Assembly: GCA_964483455.1 (NCBI GenBank)
Contig: CAZACK010000014.1
Coordinates: forward strand, 1-64,000
Direction: 5' to 3'
DNA length: 64,000 nt
Origin: CAYZJD01 sp964483455
Lineage (GTDB): Bacteria > Acidobacteriota > Terriglobia > Bryobacterales > Bryobacteraceae
This document shows, piece by piece, positions 1 to 8,892 of the stretch. The notes below the pieces were generated by a model. That model was given only the letters and a program-made list of their open reading frames with translations, was not told where the DNA came from and did not search any database. Numbering within the stretch: position 1 is the stretch's first letter; every line of letters starts with the position of its first letter. The position numbers were made by a program, and so were the translations under genes.

Positions 1-100
1 CGGCGCCAGGTTCCCGACTCATCCGGCGCAATCGGTTCGCGATTTCCTGGTGTATGCTCTTGAGTGGCTGGGAATCCAGAGAAATCCCAAGGAGCTTCTC

Positions 101-1411
101 ATGAGCTTCATCCACCGCCCGTTGTTACTGTGTGTCCTCCTCCCGTTGTCGCTCGTCGCACAAACCGAGATCGACGTGCTGACACTCGATCCGAGCTTCG
201 GCGGGAGTCTGGCCGTGGACTCCGCCGCCAGGCGCGTGTACGTCGCCAACCAGTTCGGCGCTAACACGCTTCAGGCGTTCGACACTTACTCGCTGGCGCC
301 GGCGGGTACCGCCGGCAGCGGCGGCTCGCTCGCCTTTGCCGTGGACGTCGCCCCGGGCCTCGACCGGCTTTTCGCGGCGGCCGGGAACAACCTGACGGAA
401 TTCCAGGCATCGACCTTGCTCTACCAGAACGGCATTCCCATGGGCGCCATGGGGGTTGCAGTCAATCGAACGACCGGCCAGGTCTACGCGGCCGAGTCGT
501 CCACGCTCTGGCGCGTGGACGGCGCCACGTTCAGCGCCGTTGACAGCACGCCCGTCGCCGGCCCGGCGTGCGGGTTCAATATCAATTGTGTCGCCGTGAA
601 CGACGTGACGGACAGGGTGTACGTGGTCAACTTCGGCGACCCGGGCAGCGTCGAGGTATTCGACGGAACCACGCTCGACTGGCTGACGGCGATCCCGGCG
701 CGCTTCGCCACCGGAATCGCCGTGGATACCGGCCTGAACCGGATCTTCGTCGCCGTCATCGACGGCGTGACCAAACCACGATCGGCAGCATCAACATGGG
801 CGGGCCGGCGGGGTTTCTCGGCGGTCTGGCGGTAGACTCCAAGAGGCACCGCCTGTATATCGCCCGGCGGGTAACGCCGGGCTCGGTCGTCATCGCCGAC
901 TCCTCGACCCTCTCCGTCAAGACCACGGTTCCTGCTCTCGATTCCGGTGGCCCAGCAGGTGGCGGTGGACCCGCTCTCGGCGCGGGTCTTTGCCCGCAGC
1001 GAAACCACCAACCTGATGTCCGTGATCCAGGATTCGCCGCCCTGCACGGCGGCGCTGGATCTGAGCTACGCCGGCGGCCTGCTCAGCATGGACATGGTGC
1101 TCGGCACGACTTACAACCCATCCCAGTTCCGAATGTGGCTGGTGACGCAGAGCGGGATCACTCCGCTGATCAGCCGGTGGATCGGGGTGGTGGATCCGCC
1201 GGCGCCCATCGCGCCATCCTTCCCGCTGCCGGCGATCGGGAACGTCGGAGTGCTGATGGTGATCGATACGCTCCAGCCGGAAGGCTATTGCTGGGCTTTC
1301 GACTCAGCGTACACGGGAGGCGCGGCCGCGCCGTCCGTGGACGAGTTGAAGGCGAGACTCCACCGCGCCGGAGTCGCCCCGCGCGCGCTCGATGGCGGCG
1401 GCAGACCGTAG
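101..1411 (+). pseudogene. Secreted YVTN/NHL-type beta-propeller protein, two frameshifts
   Basis: The reading starts at the ATG after an AAGGAG site at 91-96 and opens with a signal peptide ending LSLVAQ. The body has propeller-blade repeats of the type 'AVDSAARRVYVANQ', 'AVNDVTDRVYVVNFG' and 'AVDSKRHRLYIARR', usual for extracytoplasmic YVTN/NHL propellers. The frame changes near 770 and returns to the original frame near 945. Protein similarity continues across all three pieces, so the two indels cancel. It is either a recent pseudogene or a pair of sequencing errors. The C-terminal part (from about 1040) resembles the unspecific tails of Acidobacterial secreted proteins. Substrate and function unknown. 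Confidence 0.6.
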
Positions 1412-1516
1412 ATACCGGGCGGCAAGATCGCATGCCCCGCTAGCCGCTGCCGCCCGAAGTCCAGTGGTAGCATGAGTCAGCCGGCCGTCAGGATCTCCTG
1501 ACTACGGAGGGCGCGC

Positions 1517-2980
1517 ATGGAAATCACGATCCTCAGATACATAGACATCCTCATCGGCCTCGCGGTCGTGATGCTCCTCGGGACCACCGTCGTGGCGGCC
1601 GTCACGCAGCTTGTGCTGTCCAGTTTCTACTTTCGCGCCCGGACGCTGCGCCTGGGGATCCAGGAGCTGATCCGCCAGCTTGATCCCTCCCAGCTCAGCA
1701 CTGCCGAGGCGCGCCTGGTGGCCGAACGGCTCTTGCGTCATCCGCTCCTGGCTCGTCCCAGCAACCCGATCGGAGTTGGCCTCAACCGGCTCCACAACCT
1801 GATTCGCCGGCTTTTCGGCCTGCCGCCCTTGCTCGCGGCGAATCCCACCGACGTCATTCAGAGGAGCGAACTGGTCCTGCTGCTGATGGAATGGGCGGCG
1901 AACCAAGGCCCGCTCGCCCTGGCCTCTAGTTTGCCCCCCGACAAGGCGGAGGCTCTGCGAGATAAGCTGCTCAAGCTGCTAAACAACAATGGAATCGACA
2001 ACCCCGCCGACATTCTCCGCGCCGTCCGCCGCCGGGCTATCGAAAACGAGAAGACCGACCCCGCCCAACCGGCGCATCTTTGGTGGAACAGCGCCCTGCT
2101 CCAGGCCGCCGCCAGCGACTTTCTCGGCAAGATCAACCAGGGCTTCGACAACGCCATGACGCGCGTCTCGCAGGCGTTCGGCCTCAAGGCGAAGGCCGTT
2201 GCGTGCGTGGTTTCTCTGGTGGTCGTCTTCTCCATCCAGCTCGATTCTCTGGCGCTCCTGAAGCGCCTGTCAGTCGACGACAAGCTCCGCGACTCACTGG
2301 TCAGAGAAGCCGAGATGATGACCGCTCGCGTCGAGAAGGCCGAAGCCAAGGCCGCCACCGAGACTCCGGCCGGCGAGAAGGAGCGCGCCAGACAGGAAGC
2401 GGAAAGGGCCCGCGCCGCCCGCGAAGAAATCGACTCCACCCTCGCCCTGATGCGGGAACCCCGCCTTTCCCTCATTCCCGACACGCTCCACTGGCAGAAG
2501 CTGGCGCAGGGAAGGGCCTGTCCGGACACCTCACAAACCGGACAGTCGGACTGGAAGGGCGCTTTGCAGGTCGCAAGCCAAACGTACGGCCTGGCGGCGC
2601 GCCAGCCGCTCACTGTCGAGACGCTCGAAGCCGCCATTGCCGCCGTCAAAGCGCCGGTCTACTTGTACCGGGTTGAGGACGGCGACCGGAAATGTCTCTT
2701 GATCGTGGCCCGCTCCCCGGCGGTTTCGCCGGCCTCACTCAAGCTCGATCCGCCGGAAGGGAGCGCCGTTCGGCTGGAGGATGTCAAGCTGGACCAGGAC
2801 CGCGAAGGCGCCGGCCGCCGACTTCCCGGAGTCCTGCTTTCCTGGGTCCTTCTTTCGCTCGGAACGCCTTTCTGGTTCAACCTGCTCAAGAACCTGCTCG
2901 GTCTCCGCTCCGCCCTCGCCCGTAAGGATGACAAGGAGCGCTCCGACCGCGAGAGCCTGCTCACGCCGCCGAAAACGTGA
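1517..2980 (+). CDS. Membrane protein of unknown function
   Basis: 487 residues, start supported by GGAGG six bases upstream. Three hydrophobic stretches are visible: residues about 10-35 (LIGLAVVMLLGTTVVAAVTQ), about 235-255 (AVACVVSLVVVFSIQL) and about 435-460 (GVLLSWVLLSLGTPFWFNLL). Between the second and third lies a highly charged Glu/Lys/Ala/Arg segment (about 265-315), probably a coiled coil, then a soluble domain of about 100 residues. I do not recognise a family. The next gene follows in the same direction after 70 bases and may be cotranscribed. A role in envelope organisation is possible from the topology but is only a guess. Confidence 0.75.
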   Translation: MEITILRYIDILIGLAVVMLLGTTVVAAVTQLVLSSFYFRARTLRLGIQELIRQLDPSQLSTAEARLVAERLLRHPLLARPSNPIGVGLNRLHNLIRRLFGLPPLLAANPTDVIQRSELVLLLMEWAANQGPLALASSLPPDKAEALRDKLLKLLNNNGIDNPADILRAVRRRAIENEKTDPAQPAHLWWNSALLQAAASDFLGKINQGFDNAMTRVSQAFGLKAKAVACVVSLVVVFSIQLDSLALLKRLSVDDKLRDSLVREAEMMTARVEKAEAKAATETPAGEKERARQEAERARAAREEIDSTLALMREPRLSLIPDTLHWQKLAQGRACPDTSQTGQSDWKGALQVASQTYGLAARQPLTVETLEAAIAAVKAPVYLYRVEDGDRKCLLIVARSPAVSPASLKLDPPEGSAVRLEDVKLDQDREGAGRRLPGVLLSWVLLSLGTPFWFNLLKNLLGLRSALARKDDKERSDRESLLTPPKT

Positions 2981-3050
2981 ACGGCGGAGGAAGAGTTGAG
3001 CCGCAGCGGCGGCTAATCTTCCCGCCCCGCCCCGCCGATCATCCCTCAGG

Positions 3051-3668
3051 ATGAATGCGTCCAGGCTCCCCACAGACCGGACTTGGCGTCTGCCGCCGCT
3101 GATTCTGCATCCCTTCTCGGACGCTTCCGGCCCGGACAAACTGGCGGAAAGCTCCCGCGCCAGCCTGATGCTCCAGGGGCTGCTGCCTAACGACGAGTTC
3201 ACCTGTGAGGAACTGAACCGCCGGCTGCTGGAAGGGCGCTTCTACGAGATTCGCATGCTCTGCTACGTCGGCAAGGATCTGGAGCGGTGGATCGAGCAGT
3301 GTTTCGAGTTCTGCGAGCGGGACGACGAGTTGAGGGATGCGGGGCTGCGTGCCGAGAGCTTCGCCGCTCTGCTGGTGGAAGGCCCTCCCGACAACGTTCG
3401 GACCAAGCTCGAAAGCTGGGGTGTCATCGATCACAAGTCGATCTTCATCCGCGCTCTCGGCCTGAGCGCTGTCTTCCTTCGGCCGCCGGAGCGCGACATG
3501 CTCACCGATGGCTTCCTCCACCATCATTACCGTTACGCCGAGCAATTCTATCGGTGCCGCCAGCATCTGCTCCCATCCACACCCGCTGGAGCGTCCGCAT
3601 TCCAGTTCGAGATATACGCCTCAGCCGAGTACGCACGTATGCTGGAGAAGCAGTGGGAGACGGACTAA
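3051..3668 (+). CDS. Hypothetical soluble protein
   Basis: 205 residues with no signal peptide or membrane segment. The middle is rich in Glu, Arg and aromatic residues (for example RRLLEGRFYEIRMLCYVGKD) and looks mainly helical. No motif I can assign. It follows the membrane protein by 70 bases in the same direction, so the two may work together. It is read as real rather than as a shadow because its length and composition fit a coding gene and the opposite-strand alternative is less protein-like. The ribosome site is weak (AGG just before ATG). Confidence 0.6.
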   Translation: MNASRLPTDRTWRLPPLILHPFSDASGPDKLAESSRASLMLQGLLPNDEFTCEELNRRLLEGRFYEIRMLCYVGKDLERWIEQCFEFCERDDELRDAGLRAESFAALLVEGPPDNVRTKLESWGVIDHKSIFIRALGLSAVFLRPPERDMLTDGFLHHHYRYAEQFYRCRQHLLPSTPAGASAFQFEIYASAEYARMLEKQWETD

Positions 3669-3703
3669 ACACGACCTCTCGGTGCGGAGAACAGTCCGTC
3701 ACT

Positions 3704-3712
3704 TGCTATAAT
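3704..3712 (+). promoter_or_regulatory. Extended -10 promoter, possibly giving a leaderless mRNA
   Basis: TGC-TATAAT, a perfect -10 hexamer with the TGn extension and no clear -35 box. The hexamer ends at 3712 and the ATG of the LarA-like gene is at 3719, so transcription should start at or next to the start codon. No Shine-Dalgarno sequence precedes that ATG. Confidence 0.55.
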
Positions 3713-3718
3713 CCGGGG

Positions 3719-5011
3719 ATGAAGTTCCCCCGCCTCCTTCTGGTCCGCCAAAACCTGTCGGATCGCAGCATCAAGGACATCGCTGGCGAAGTGCGCCGCC
3801 AGCTCTCTTCGGCCGGCTTCGCCTCCCGGGTCAAACCGGGCGGCAGGGTGGCGATCGGCGTCGGCAGCCGCGGCATCGCCAACGTCGCAACCATCGTCCG
3901 CTCCGTGGTCGACTACTGGAAGTCCGAGGGCATCCGGCCGTTCATCTTCCCCGCCATGGGCAGCCACGGCGCGGCTTCCGCGGAAGGACAGGCCGACGTG
4001 CTGGCTCACTACGGCATCCACGAGGCCACCATGGGATGCCCGGTCATCAGCCAGCTTGAGGTGGTTTCGCTCGGCCGGACGCCGGAAGGCATCGAGGCGT
4101 TCATGGACCGCCGGGCGTTCCAGAGCGACGGCGTCATGATGGTGGGCCGCGTCAAATGGCACACGGACTTCGCCGGCAAGATCGAGAGCGGCCTCTACAA
4201 GATGATGGCCATCGGCTTGGGCAAGTTCGCTGGCGCCCAGGCCTACCACACTTATGCCTACCGCATGGGGCTGGAGCAGGTGATCCTCAGCGTCGGCCGG
4301 CAGGTGCTCCAGTCGCGGAAGATCCTCGGCGGGCTGGCCGTTTTGGAAGACGCTCACCACAACACCGCCCACCTGGAGGCGGTGCCGGCCGAGCGCATGG
4401 AGCAGCGGGAGCAGGAGCTACTCGAGCTGGTGAAGTCCTGGGCCGCGCGCATCCCCGTCGAGGCGCTGGACATCCTGATCGTGGACGAAATCGGCAAGAA
4501 CATCAGCGGCGCCGGCATGGACACCAAGGTGATCAACCGCGGGGTCCAGGGCCAGTACAACCCCTGGCCGAACGTGCCGCGCATCGAGCGGATCTTCGTG
4601 CGCGACCTCGGCAACCTGACCTACGGCAACGCCGTCGGCATCGGGCTGGCGGACGTGATCGCCGACCGGATCCTCCCCAAGATCGACTGGAAGCCGACCC
4701 ACGTCAACTCGCTGACGGCCTCGACGCCGGCGGCCATCCGCACGCCGATCCACTTCCCGAGCGACCGCGAGTGCCTGGAGAAGATTGCACCGACTGTCGG
4801 CAAGTTTGAGGAGGCCCAGATTACTTACGGCTGGATCCGGAACACCATGGAACTGGGAACACTGGGCCTTAGTGAGAACTTACTCTCGGAGATCCAGGCG
4901 AACCCCGCCTTGGAGATCCTGGGCCCCCCGCGCGAGATGGAATTCGACGGGGAAGGAAACTTGCCGGGGGTAGACACGCTCGCTGCCGAACTGGCCGTGC
5001 GCTCCGTCTAA
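3719..5011 (+). CDS. LarA-like (DUF2088/lactate racemase N-terminal domain) protein
   Basis: 430 residues from this ATG. The open frame runs upstream to 3287, but that part overlaps the previous gene in another frame and lacks protein character. The motif MGSHGAASAEGQ near residues 80-92 and the downstream GRVKWHTDF and GAGMDTKVINRG match the family of proteins carrying the LarA N-terminal (DUF2088) domain. Characterised LarA is a nickel-pincer lactate racemase, but many homologues act on other 2-hydroxy acids or are uncharacterised. No larB, larC or larE cofactor genes lie nearby, so racemase activity is not implied. A strong hairpin follows the stop codon. Confidence 0.6.
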   Translation: MKFPRLLLVRQNLSDRSIKDIAGEVRRQLSSAGFASRVKPGGRVAIGVGSRGIANVATIVRSVVDYWKSEGIRPFIFPAMGSHGAASAEGQADVLAHYGIHEATMGCPVISQLEVVSLGRTPEGIEAFMDRRAFQSDGVMMVGRVKWHTDFAGKIESGLYKMMAIGLGKFAGAQAYHTYAYRMGLEQVILSVGRQVLQSRKILGGLAVLEDAHHNTAHLEAVPAERMEQREQELLELVKSWAARIPVEALDILIVDEIGKNISGAGMDTKVINRGVQGQYNPWPNVPRIERIFVRDLGNLTYGNAVGIGLADVIADRILPKIDWKPTHVNSLTASTPAAIRTPIHFPSDRECLEKIAPTVGKFEEAQITYGWIRNTMELGTLGLSENLLSEIQANPALEILGPPREMEFDGEGNLPGVDTLAAELAVRSV

Positions 5012-5016
5012 CGGAG

Positions 5017-5051
5017 CCGGCGGGTGCGTGATTGACCCACTCACCCGCCGG
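5017..5051. terminator. Strong hairpin between convergent genes
   Basis: Arms at 5017-5030 and 5038-5051 pair over 14 positions with one mismatch around a 7-base loop. It starts five bases after the stop of the LarA-like gene and lies upstream of the pilin stop on the other strand, so it can end transcription from both sides. There is no U-run, which is common for terminators in GC-rich genomes. Confidence 0.6.
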
Positions 5052-5103
5052 TCCTTGCCGGTTCACGACTACCCTGCCTGACGCTTGAGGCGCACCTTTG
5101 GGC

Positions 5104-5295
5104 CTACCCGCCGCCGGCGACGAGCACGCTCTGCACCTTGCTGAAGATGGTGCTGATGCTGGTGGAAACGGTGGGCATCACCGCGCCCGCCGCCACGGCC
5201 ACAAACCCTGCCATGAGCGCGTACTCGATGAGGTCCTGCCCTGTCTCCTCCCGCCAGAACCGCCTGGCCGAGATCCAACGAACCAAATGCTTCAT
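5104..5295 (-). CDS. flp: Flp/Fap-type pilin
   Basis: 63 residues. A short basic leader is followed by the class III prepilin site ETG|QDLIEYALMAG and a hydrophobic helix (residues about 21-40). Gly before the cleavage point and Glu at +5 followed by Tyr are the hallmarks of Flp pilins, the subunits of Tad pili exported to the cell surface. No tad/cpa assembly genes or prepilin peptidase are present in the window, so the machinery must be encoded elsewhere. An AAGGAG lies about 11 bases before the ATG. The family usually has 50-75 residues, so the gene looks complete. Confidence 0.85.
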   Translation of the reverse strand: MKHLVRWISARRFWREETGQDLIEYALMAGFVAVAAGAVMPTVSTSISTIFSKVQSVLVAGGG

Positions 5296-5428
5296 CTCTT
5301 CTCTTTCTCCTTCCCTGCGGGGATGTTACACGCTGACAATCCGAACGTAACATTCGGGGAGGAAATAGAGAATCCGCAGAAGTGCCTATACGAGGAGTTG
5401 AAACTCCTGATCTGCCGATGACTGGCCC

Positions 5429-6610
5429 TCAGCCGAGAATGTCCAGGCGACGGGCCGCCCGCGCCAGGATGTCCAGAGCGCGGTCCAGTTGGTCTCGCGT
5501 GTGGGTCGCGGTGACGATGGTGCGCACGCGAGCCTTGCCTTGCGCCACCGTCGGGTAGCCGATGCCGACCGCGAACAAGCCCTTCTCGAATAGCGCGCGA
5601 GAGAAGGCGTGCGCCTTGCTGGCATCGCCGACCATGATGGGCGTAATTGGCGTTTCACTCTGCCCCGTGTCGAAGCCCGCCTCCCTGAGGGCCTGTTTGA
5701 AATAGCGGGTGTTCTTCCAGAGGTTCTCCATGCGCTCGGGCTCGCTCTCGAGCACGTCGAACGCCGCCAGGCAGGCGGCGGCCACCGCCGGCGGGTGCGA
5801 AGTCGAGAACAGGAACGGCCGCGCCCGGTGGTACAGGAACTCGATCAGGTCCCGGCTGCCACAGACGTAGCCGCCGAGCACGCCGATCGCCTTGGACAGC
5901 GTGCCCACCTGGATGTGCACGCGCCCGTGAACTCCGAAATGATCCACCGTGCCGCGTCCGGCCCGGCCGAGCACGCCCGAGGAGTGCGCGTCGTCGATCA
6001 TCATGATCGCCCCGTACCGTTCCGCGATCTCCACCAGCGCCGGCAGCGGCGCGATGTCGCCGTCCATGGAAAACACGCCGTCGGTAATCAGGAGCTTGCG
6101 GCCCGGCGTCCCCGCCAGATCCTCGAGGACCTTCGCGGCGGCCGCCGCGTCCCGGTGCGGGAAGACGTGGATCTTCGCTTTCGACAGCCGGCAGCCGTCG
6201 ATGATGCTGGCGTGGTTCAATTCGTCGGAGATGATGTGGTCCTCGGGCGTCAGCACGGCCGCCACCGTGCCGGCGTTGGCCGCGAAGCCCGACTGGAAGA
6301 CGACGCAGGCCTCGGTGTGCTTGAAGGCGGCGATCCGGCGCTCGAGTTCCATGTGGATCGCCATCGTTCCGGAGATCGTGCGGACGGCGCCCGAGCCCAC
6401 GCCAAGCCGGCGGGTCGCCTCCAGCGCCGCCTCCACCAGCTTCGGATGGTCGGTCAGGCCGAGGTAGTTGTTCGAAGCGAGGTTGATCACCTCGCGCCCG
6501 TCGAACCGGCATACCGGAGCGCAGGCGGTCTCAAGCTGGCGCAGGGTCTGGTAAGTACCGGCCTGTTTCCAGGTGTTGAGGTGTTCGGTGAGATAGGATA
6601 AGGGATGCAT
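5429..6610 (-). CDS. kbl: Glycine C-acetyltransferase / 2-amino-3-ketobutyrate CoA ligase
   Basis: 393 residues, the usual length of the alpha-oxoamine synthase family of PLP enzymes. LASNNYLGL lies near residue 45, the PLP-contacting DDAHSSGVLG near 204, and the Schiff-base lysine in TLSKAIGVLGG near 238. Kbl cleaves 2-amino-3-ketobutyrate with CoA into glycine and acetyl-CoA in threonine degradation. 8-Amino-7-oxononanoate synthase (BioF) is the main alternative. The overall match (N-terminal TYQTLRQLETACAP) favours Kbl, and no tdh or other bio genes lie beside it. It is the last gene of the minus-strand run and is separated from the Gfo/Idh gene by 81 bases carrying a dispersed repeat. Confidence 0.8.
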   Translation of the reverse strand: MHPLSYLTEHLNTWKQAGTYQTLRQLETACAPVCRFDGREVINLASNNYLGLTDHPKLVEAALEATRRLGVGSGAVRTISGTMAIHMELERRIAAFKHTEACVVFQSGFAANAGTVAAVLTPEDHIISDELNHASIIDGCRLSKAKIHVFPHRDAAAAAKVLEDLAGTPGRKLLITDGVFSMDGDIAPLPALVEIAERYGAIMMIDDAHSSGVLGRAGRGTVDHFGVHGRVHIQVGTLSKAIGVLGGYVCGSRDLIEFLYHRARPFLFSTSHPPAVAAACLAAFDVLESEPERMENLWKNTRYFKQALREAGFDTGQSETPITPIMVGDASKAHAFSRALFEKGLFAVGIGYPTVAQGKARVRTIVTATHTRDQLDRALDILARAARRLDILG

Positions 6611-6616
6611 ATGGTA

Positions 6617-6688
6617 TTAACCACATAGTCACAGAGTAGTCAGAGTTAATCTGAGTTCCTCTGTGTACTCTGTGTCTCTGCGGTGAAA
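6617..6688. repeat. Imperfect inverted 'CACAGAG' repeat
   Basis: An AT-richer block between the Gfo/Idh stop and the kbl start. The left part (6617-6645, with CCACATAGTCACAGAG) is nearly the reverse complement of the right part (6659-6687, with CTCTGTGTCTCTGCGGTG). From memory, CACAGAG/CTCTGTG palindromic units are scattered through many environmental bacterial genomes. The composition differs sharply from both flanking genes. Confidence 0.6.
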
Positions 6689-6691
6689 AAA

Positions 6692-7981
6692 TCAAACCGC
6701 CTCGGGCACCACGAACGGCTCCCGATAGGCCCGCGTGAGCATCCGGTTGGCCTCCTCGTCGCCGGGGCAGCTCATGGTGGCCGCGTCGAACTGGATTGTC
6801 CGGCCCAGCCGGTAGGCGATGTTGCCGAGATGCATCAGCGTGCAGGAGATCGCGCCTTCCTCCACCGGCGCATTCAGCGACTCCGGCTTCCGGTCGCGCA
6901 CCGCCTGAATGAAGTTCGCCCAGTTGTCGCCTTCCTCGACGCGGCTCGGGCCGGGCTGCTGCTCCTTGCCAAGGAAGCTGTAATACTTCCCGTAGCCGTC
7001 GATAACCAGGTAGCCGTTGGATCCGTAGAAGATGTTCCCCACGGTGTTGCCCGGCTTATCTCCGCCAATGCCCGCCTCGTGGTTGCTGATCCAGTGCCGC
7101 ACCTCGAACACCATCAGCGTCTTCCTGCCGCCTTCATCGAACTCGTAGGTCACCACCAGCGTGTTGGGCGTTTCCTGGTCGTCGTCGAACATGTAATGGC
7201 CGCCCATGGCGCTGACCTTAGTCGGATACTTGACGCCGAGTCCCCAGCGGGCAATATCGAGCTCGTGGATGCCCTGGTTGCCGAAGTCGCCGTTGCCGTA
7301 ATCCCAGAACCAGTGCCAGTTGTAGTGGAACCGGTTGCGCGTGAACTCCCGCTTCGGCGCCGGCCCGAGCCACAGGTCGTAGTGCACGCCGTCCGGGACA
7401 ATCTCCGGCGGGGTTCGCCCGATGGTGTTCCTCCACTTGAAGCACAGGCCCCGGGCCATGTACACGTCGCCGATGACCCCTTCGCGCATCTTCCGGACGC
7501 CCTCGATGATGCTCGCGCCGGACCGGCTGTTGGAGCCGTGCTGCACGATGCGGCCATACTTCTTCGCCGCCGCCACGATCTGCCGCGACTCGAAGATGTT
7601 GTGGGACAGCGGCTTCTCGACGTAGACGTCCTTGCCCGCCTGGCAGGCCCAGATGGTCTGAAGCGTGTGCCAGTGGTTCGGCGAGGCGATCGACACCGCG
7701 TCGATCGACTTGTCCTCCAGCATCCGGCGGAAATCGGTGTACGCCGCCGGCCGCTTCTTGCCCTTCTGTTCGAGGTCCTTGACCCGGTGGTTCAGGATGG
7801 ACTCATCCACGTCGCAGAGCGCCGCCACCTCGACGTTGGGCATTTCCGAATAGACCTTGATGTGGTGCCGGCCCTGCCCGCGAATACCGGCGCAGGCCAC
7901 GCGCACCGTGTCGTTGGGGCTGGCCATGGCTCTGGTGGCGGCCGCGGCCGCCGTACTCATGAGGAAATAGCGTCTTTTCAT
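6692..7981 (-). CDS. Gfo/Idh/MocA-family oxidoreductase with Tat-like leader
   Basis: 429 residues. The N-terminus KRRYFLMSTAAAAATRAMA resembles a twin-arginine signal, common for the Acidobacterial and Planctomycete branch of this family. The NAD(P)-binding fold follows (VRVACAGIRGQGRHH), with EKPLSHN near residue 122 supplying the conserved Lys-Pro of the active site. These enzymes oxidise or epimerise sugars and inositols using nicotinamide cofactor, probably in the periplasm if the leader works. It starts 10 bases after kdgD, suggesting a shared role in sugar-acid breakdown. The substrate cannot be read from sequence. Confidence 0.8.
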   Translation of the reverse strand: MKRRYFLMSTAAAAATRAMASPNDTVRVACAGIRGQGRHHIKVYSEMPNVEVAALCDVDESILNHRVKDLEQKGKKRPAAYTDFRRMLEDKSIDAVSIASPNHWHTLQTIWACQAGKDVYVEKPLSHNIFESRQIVAAAKKYGRIVQHGSNSRSGASIIEGVRKMREGVIGDVYMARGLCFKWRNTIGRTPPEIVPDGVHYDLWLGPAPKREFTRNRFHYNWHWFWDYGNGDFGNQGIHELDIARWGLGVKYPTKVSAMGGHYMFDDDQETPNTLVVTYEFDEGGRKTLMVFEVRHWISNHEAGIGGDKPGNTVGNIFYGSNGYLVIDGYGKYYSFLGKEQQPGPSRVEEGDNWANFIQAVRDRKPESLNAPVEEGAISCTLMHLGNIAYRLGRTIQFDAATMSCPGDEEANRMLTRAYREPFVVPEAV

Positions 7982-7991
7982 CCTGCTTCTA

Positions 7992-8888
7992 CTATAAAAA
8001 AAGCCGAGACGACTCCAGCACCGCCCGGAGCTCGTCCGCCTCCCGCGGCGCGCAATCGACCAGGGGCGGGCGGACCGGCCCCGCCGGCATTCCGAGCAGT
8101 TCCATGGCGCGCTTCACCACGGCAACCTCGTAGCCGCGCGACCGGTCCCGGATCGCGAAGAACGGCACGACGAACTTCCGGACGAGCTCGTCGAGCCGCG
8201 CGAAATCGCGCGCGGCGCCCGCTTCGGCGAGTGCGAGCGACAACCGCGGGGCCACGTTCGAGAGGCTGGAGGTGAAGGCTTGGACGCCGGTCGCGAAGTA
8301 GGCCGGCACGCAGTCGTCGCCGGCGCCGCCGATCCAGGCGACCCGATCGCCCAGCCGCGCGATCAGCCGCTGGAGCCGGCGCATGTCGCCCTGCCCGTCC
8401 TTCCAGGCTGCGATCGTCGGAACCCGTTCCACAAGGCGTTCGGCGAAATCCGGCGTGAACGCCGCCCAGTCCCTCGTGTAGACCACCAGCGGCAGGCCAC
8501 TGGCCTCGCCGATCCGGCGATAGTATTCGATCAGCCCGTCTTCCGGCGCGTTCACGTAGTACGGCGGCAGCACCAGCAGACCGCTCGCCCCGAGCTTCTC
8601 CAGTTGCCGCGCCAGCTCCGCCGCAACCGGCAGATTGAATCCGACGCCGGCGAGCACCGGCATCCTGCCGGCCGCCGCCTCGACCGTCACGCGGGTGACA
8701 TCGGGAATCTCCCGCGGCGCCAGCGAATACACCTCGCCCGCGCCGCCTGCCGCCACCAGCGCGCAGAAGGGATGACCCGCCATGGCGGCCACGTTGCGCT
8801 CGAGTCCGGCGAGGTCGAGCGAGAGATCCTCGCGGAACGGCGTAACCGGGAACCCGAGCACGCCACGGAGCAGGTGTTTCAGCGGCAT
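7992..8888 (-). CDS. kdgD: Dihydrodipicolinate synthase family; likely 5-dehydro-4-deoxyglucarate dehydratase
   Basis: 298 residues, a TIM-barrel class I aldolase-type enzyme. GFPVTPF opens the barrel, AAGGAGEVYSL replaces the GTTGE loop of DapA, the catalytic Tyr lies in VVYTRD near residue 134 and the Schiff-base Lys in AAWKDGQGD near 160. The glycine-rich AAGG.GE loop and the KDG.GD motif fit KdgD, which dehydrates and decarboxylates 5-dehydro-4-deoxyglucarate to 2-oxoglutarate semialdehyde in glucarate/galactarate use. The next gene is a sugar-type oxidoreductase, which agrees. Another member of the DapA superfamily cannot be excluded. Confidence 0.7.
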   Translation of the reverse strand: MPLKHLLRGVLGFPVTPFREDLSLDLAGLERNVAAMAGHPFCALVAAGGAGEVYSLAPREIPDVTRVTVEAAAGRMPVLAGVGFNLPVAAELARQLEKLGASGLLVLPPYYVNAPEDGLIEYYRRIGEASGLPLVVYTRDWAAFTPDFAERLVERVPTIAAWKDGQGDMRRLQRLIARLGDRVAWIGGAGDDCVPAYFATGVQAFTSSLSNVAPRLSLALAEAGAARDFARLDELVRKFVVPFFAIRDRSRGYEVAVVKRAMELLGMPAGPVRPPLVDCAPREADELRAVLESSRLFL

Positions 8889-8892
8889 ACGT

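Noticed and set aside
3287..3718. N-terminal extension of the LarA-like frame
   Set aside because: It overlaps the preceding gene and does not look like protein; the promoter at 3704-3712 lies inside it.
5336..5410. Short hairpins between kbl and the pilin gene (for example AGGAGTT-GA-AACTCCT)
   Set aside because: Stems are only 5-7 bp and no U-run follows; too weak to call a terminator.
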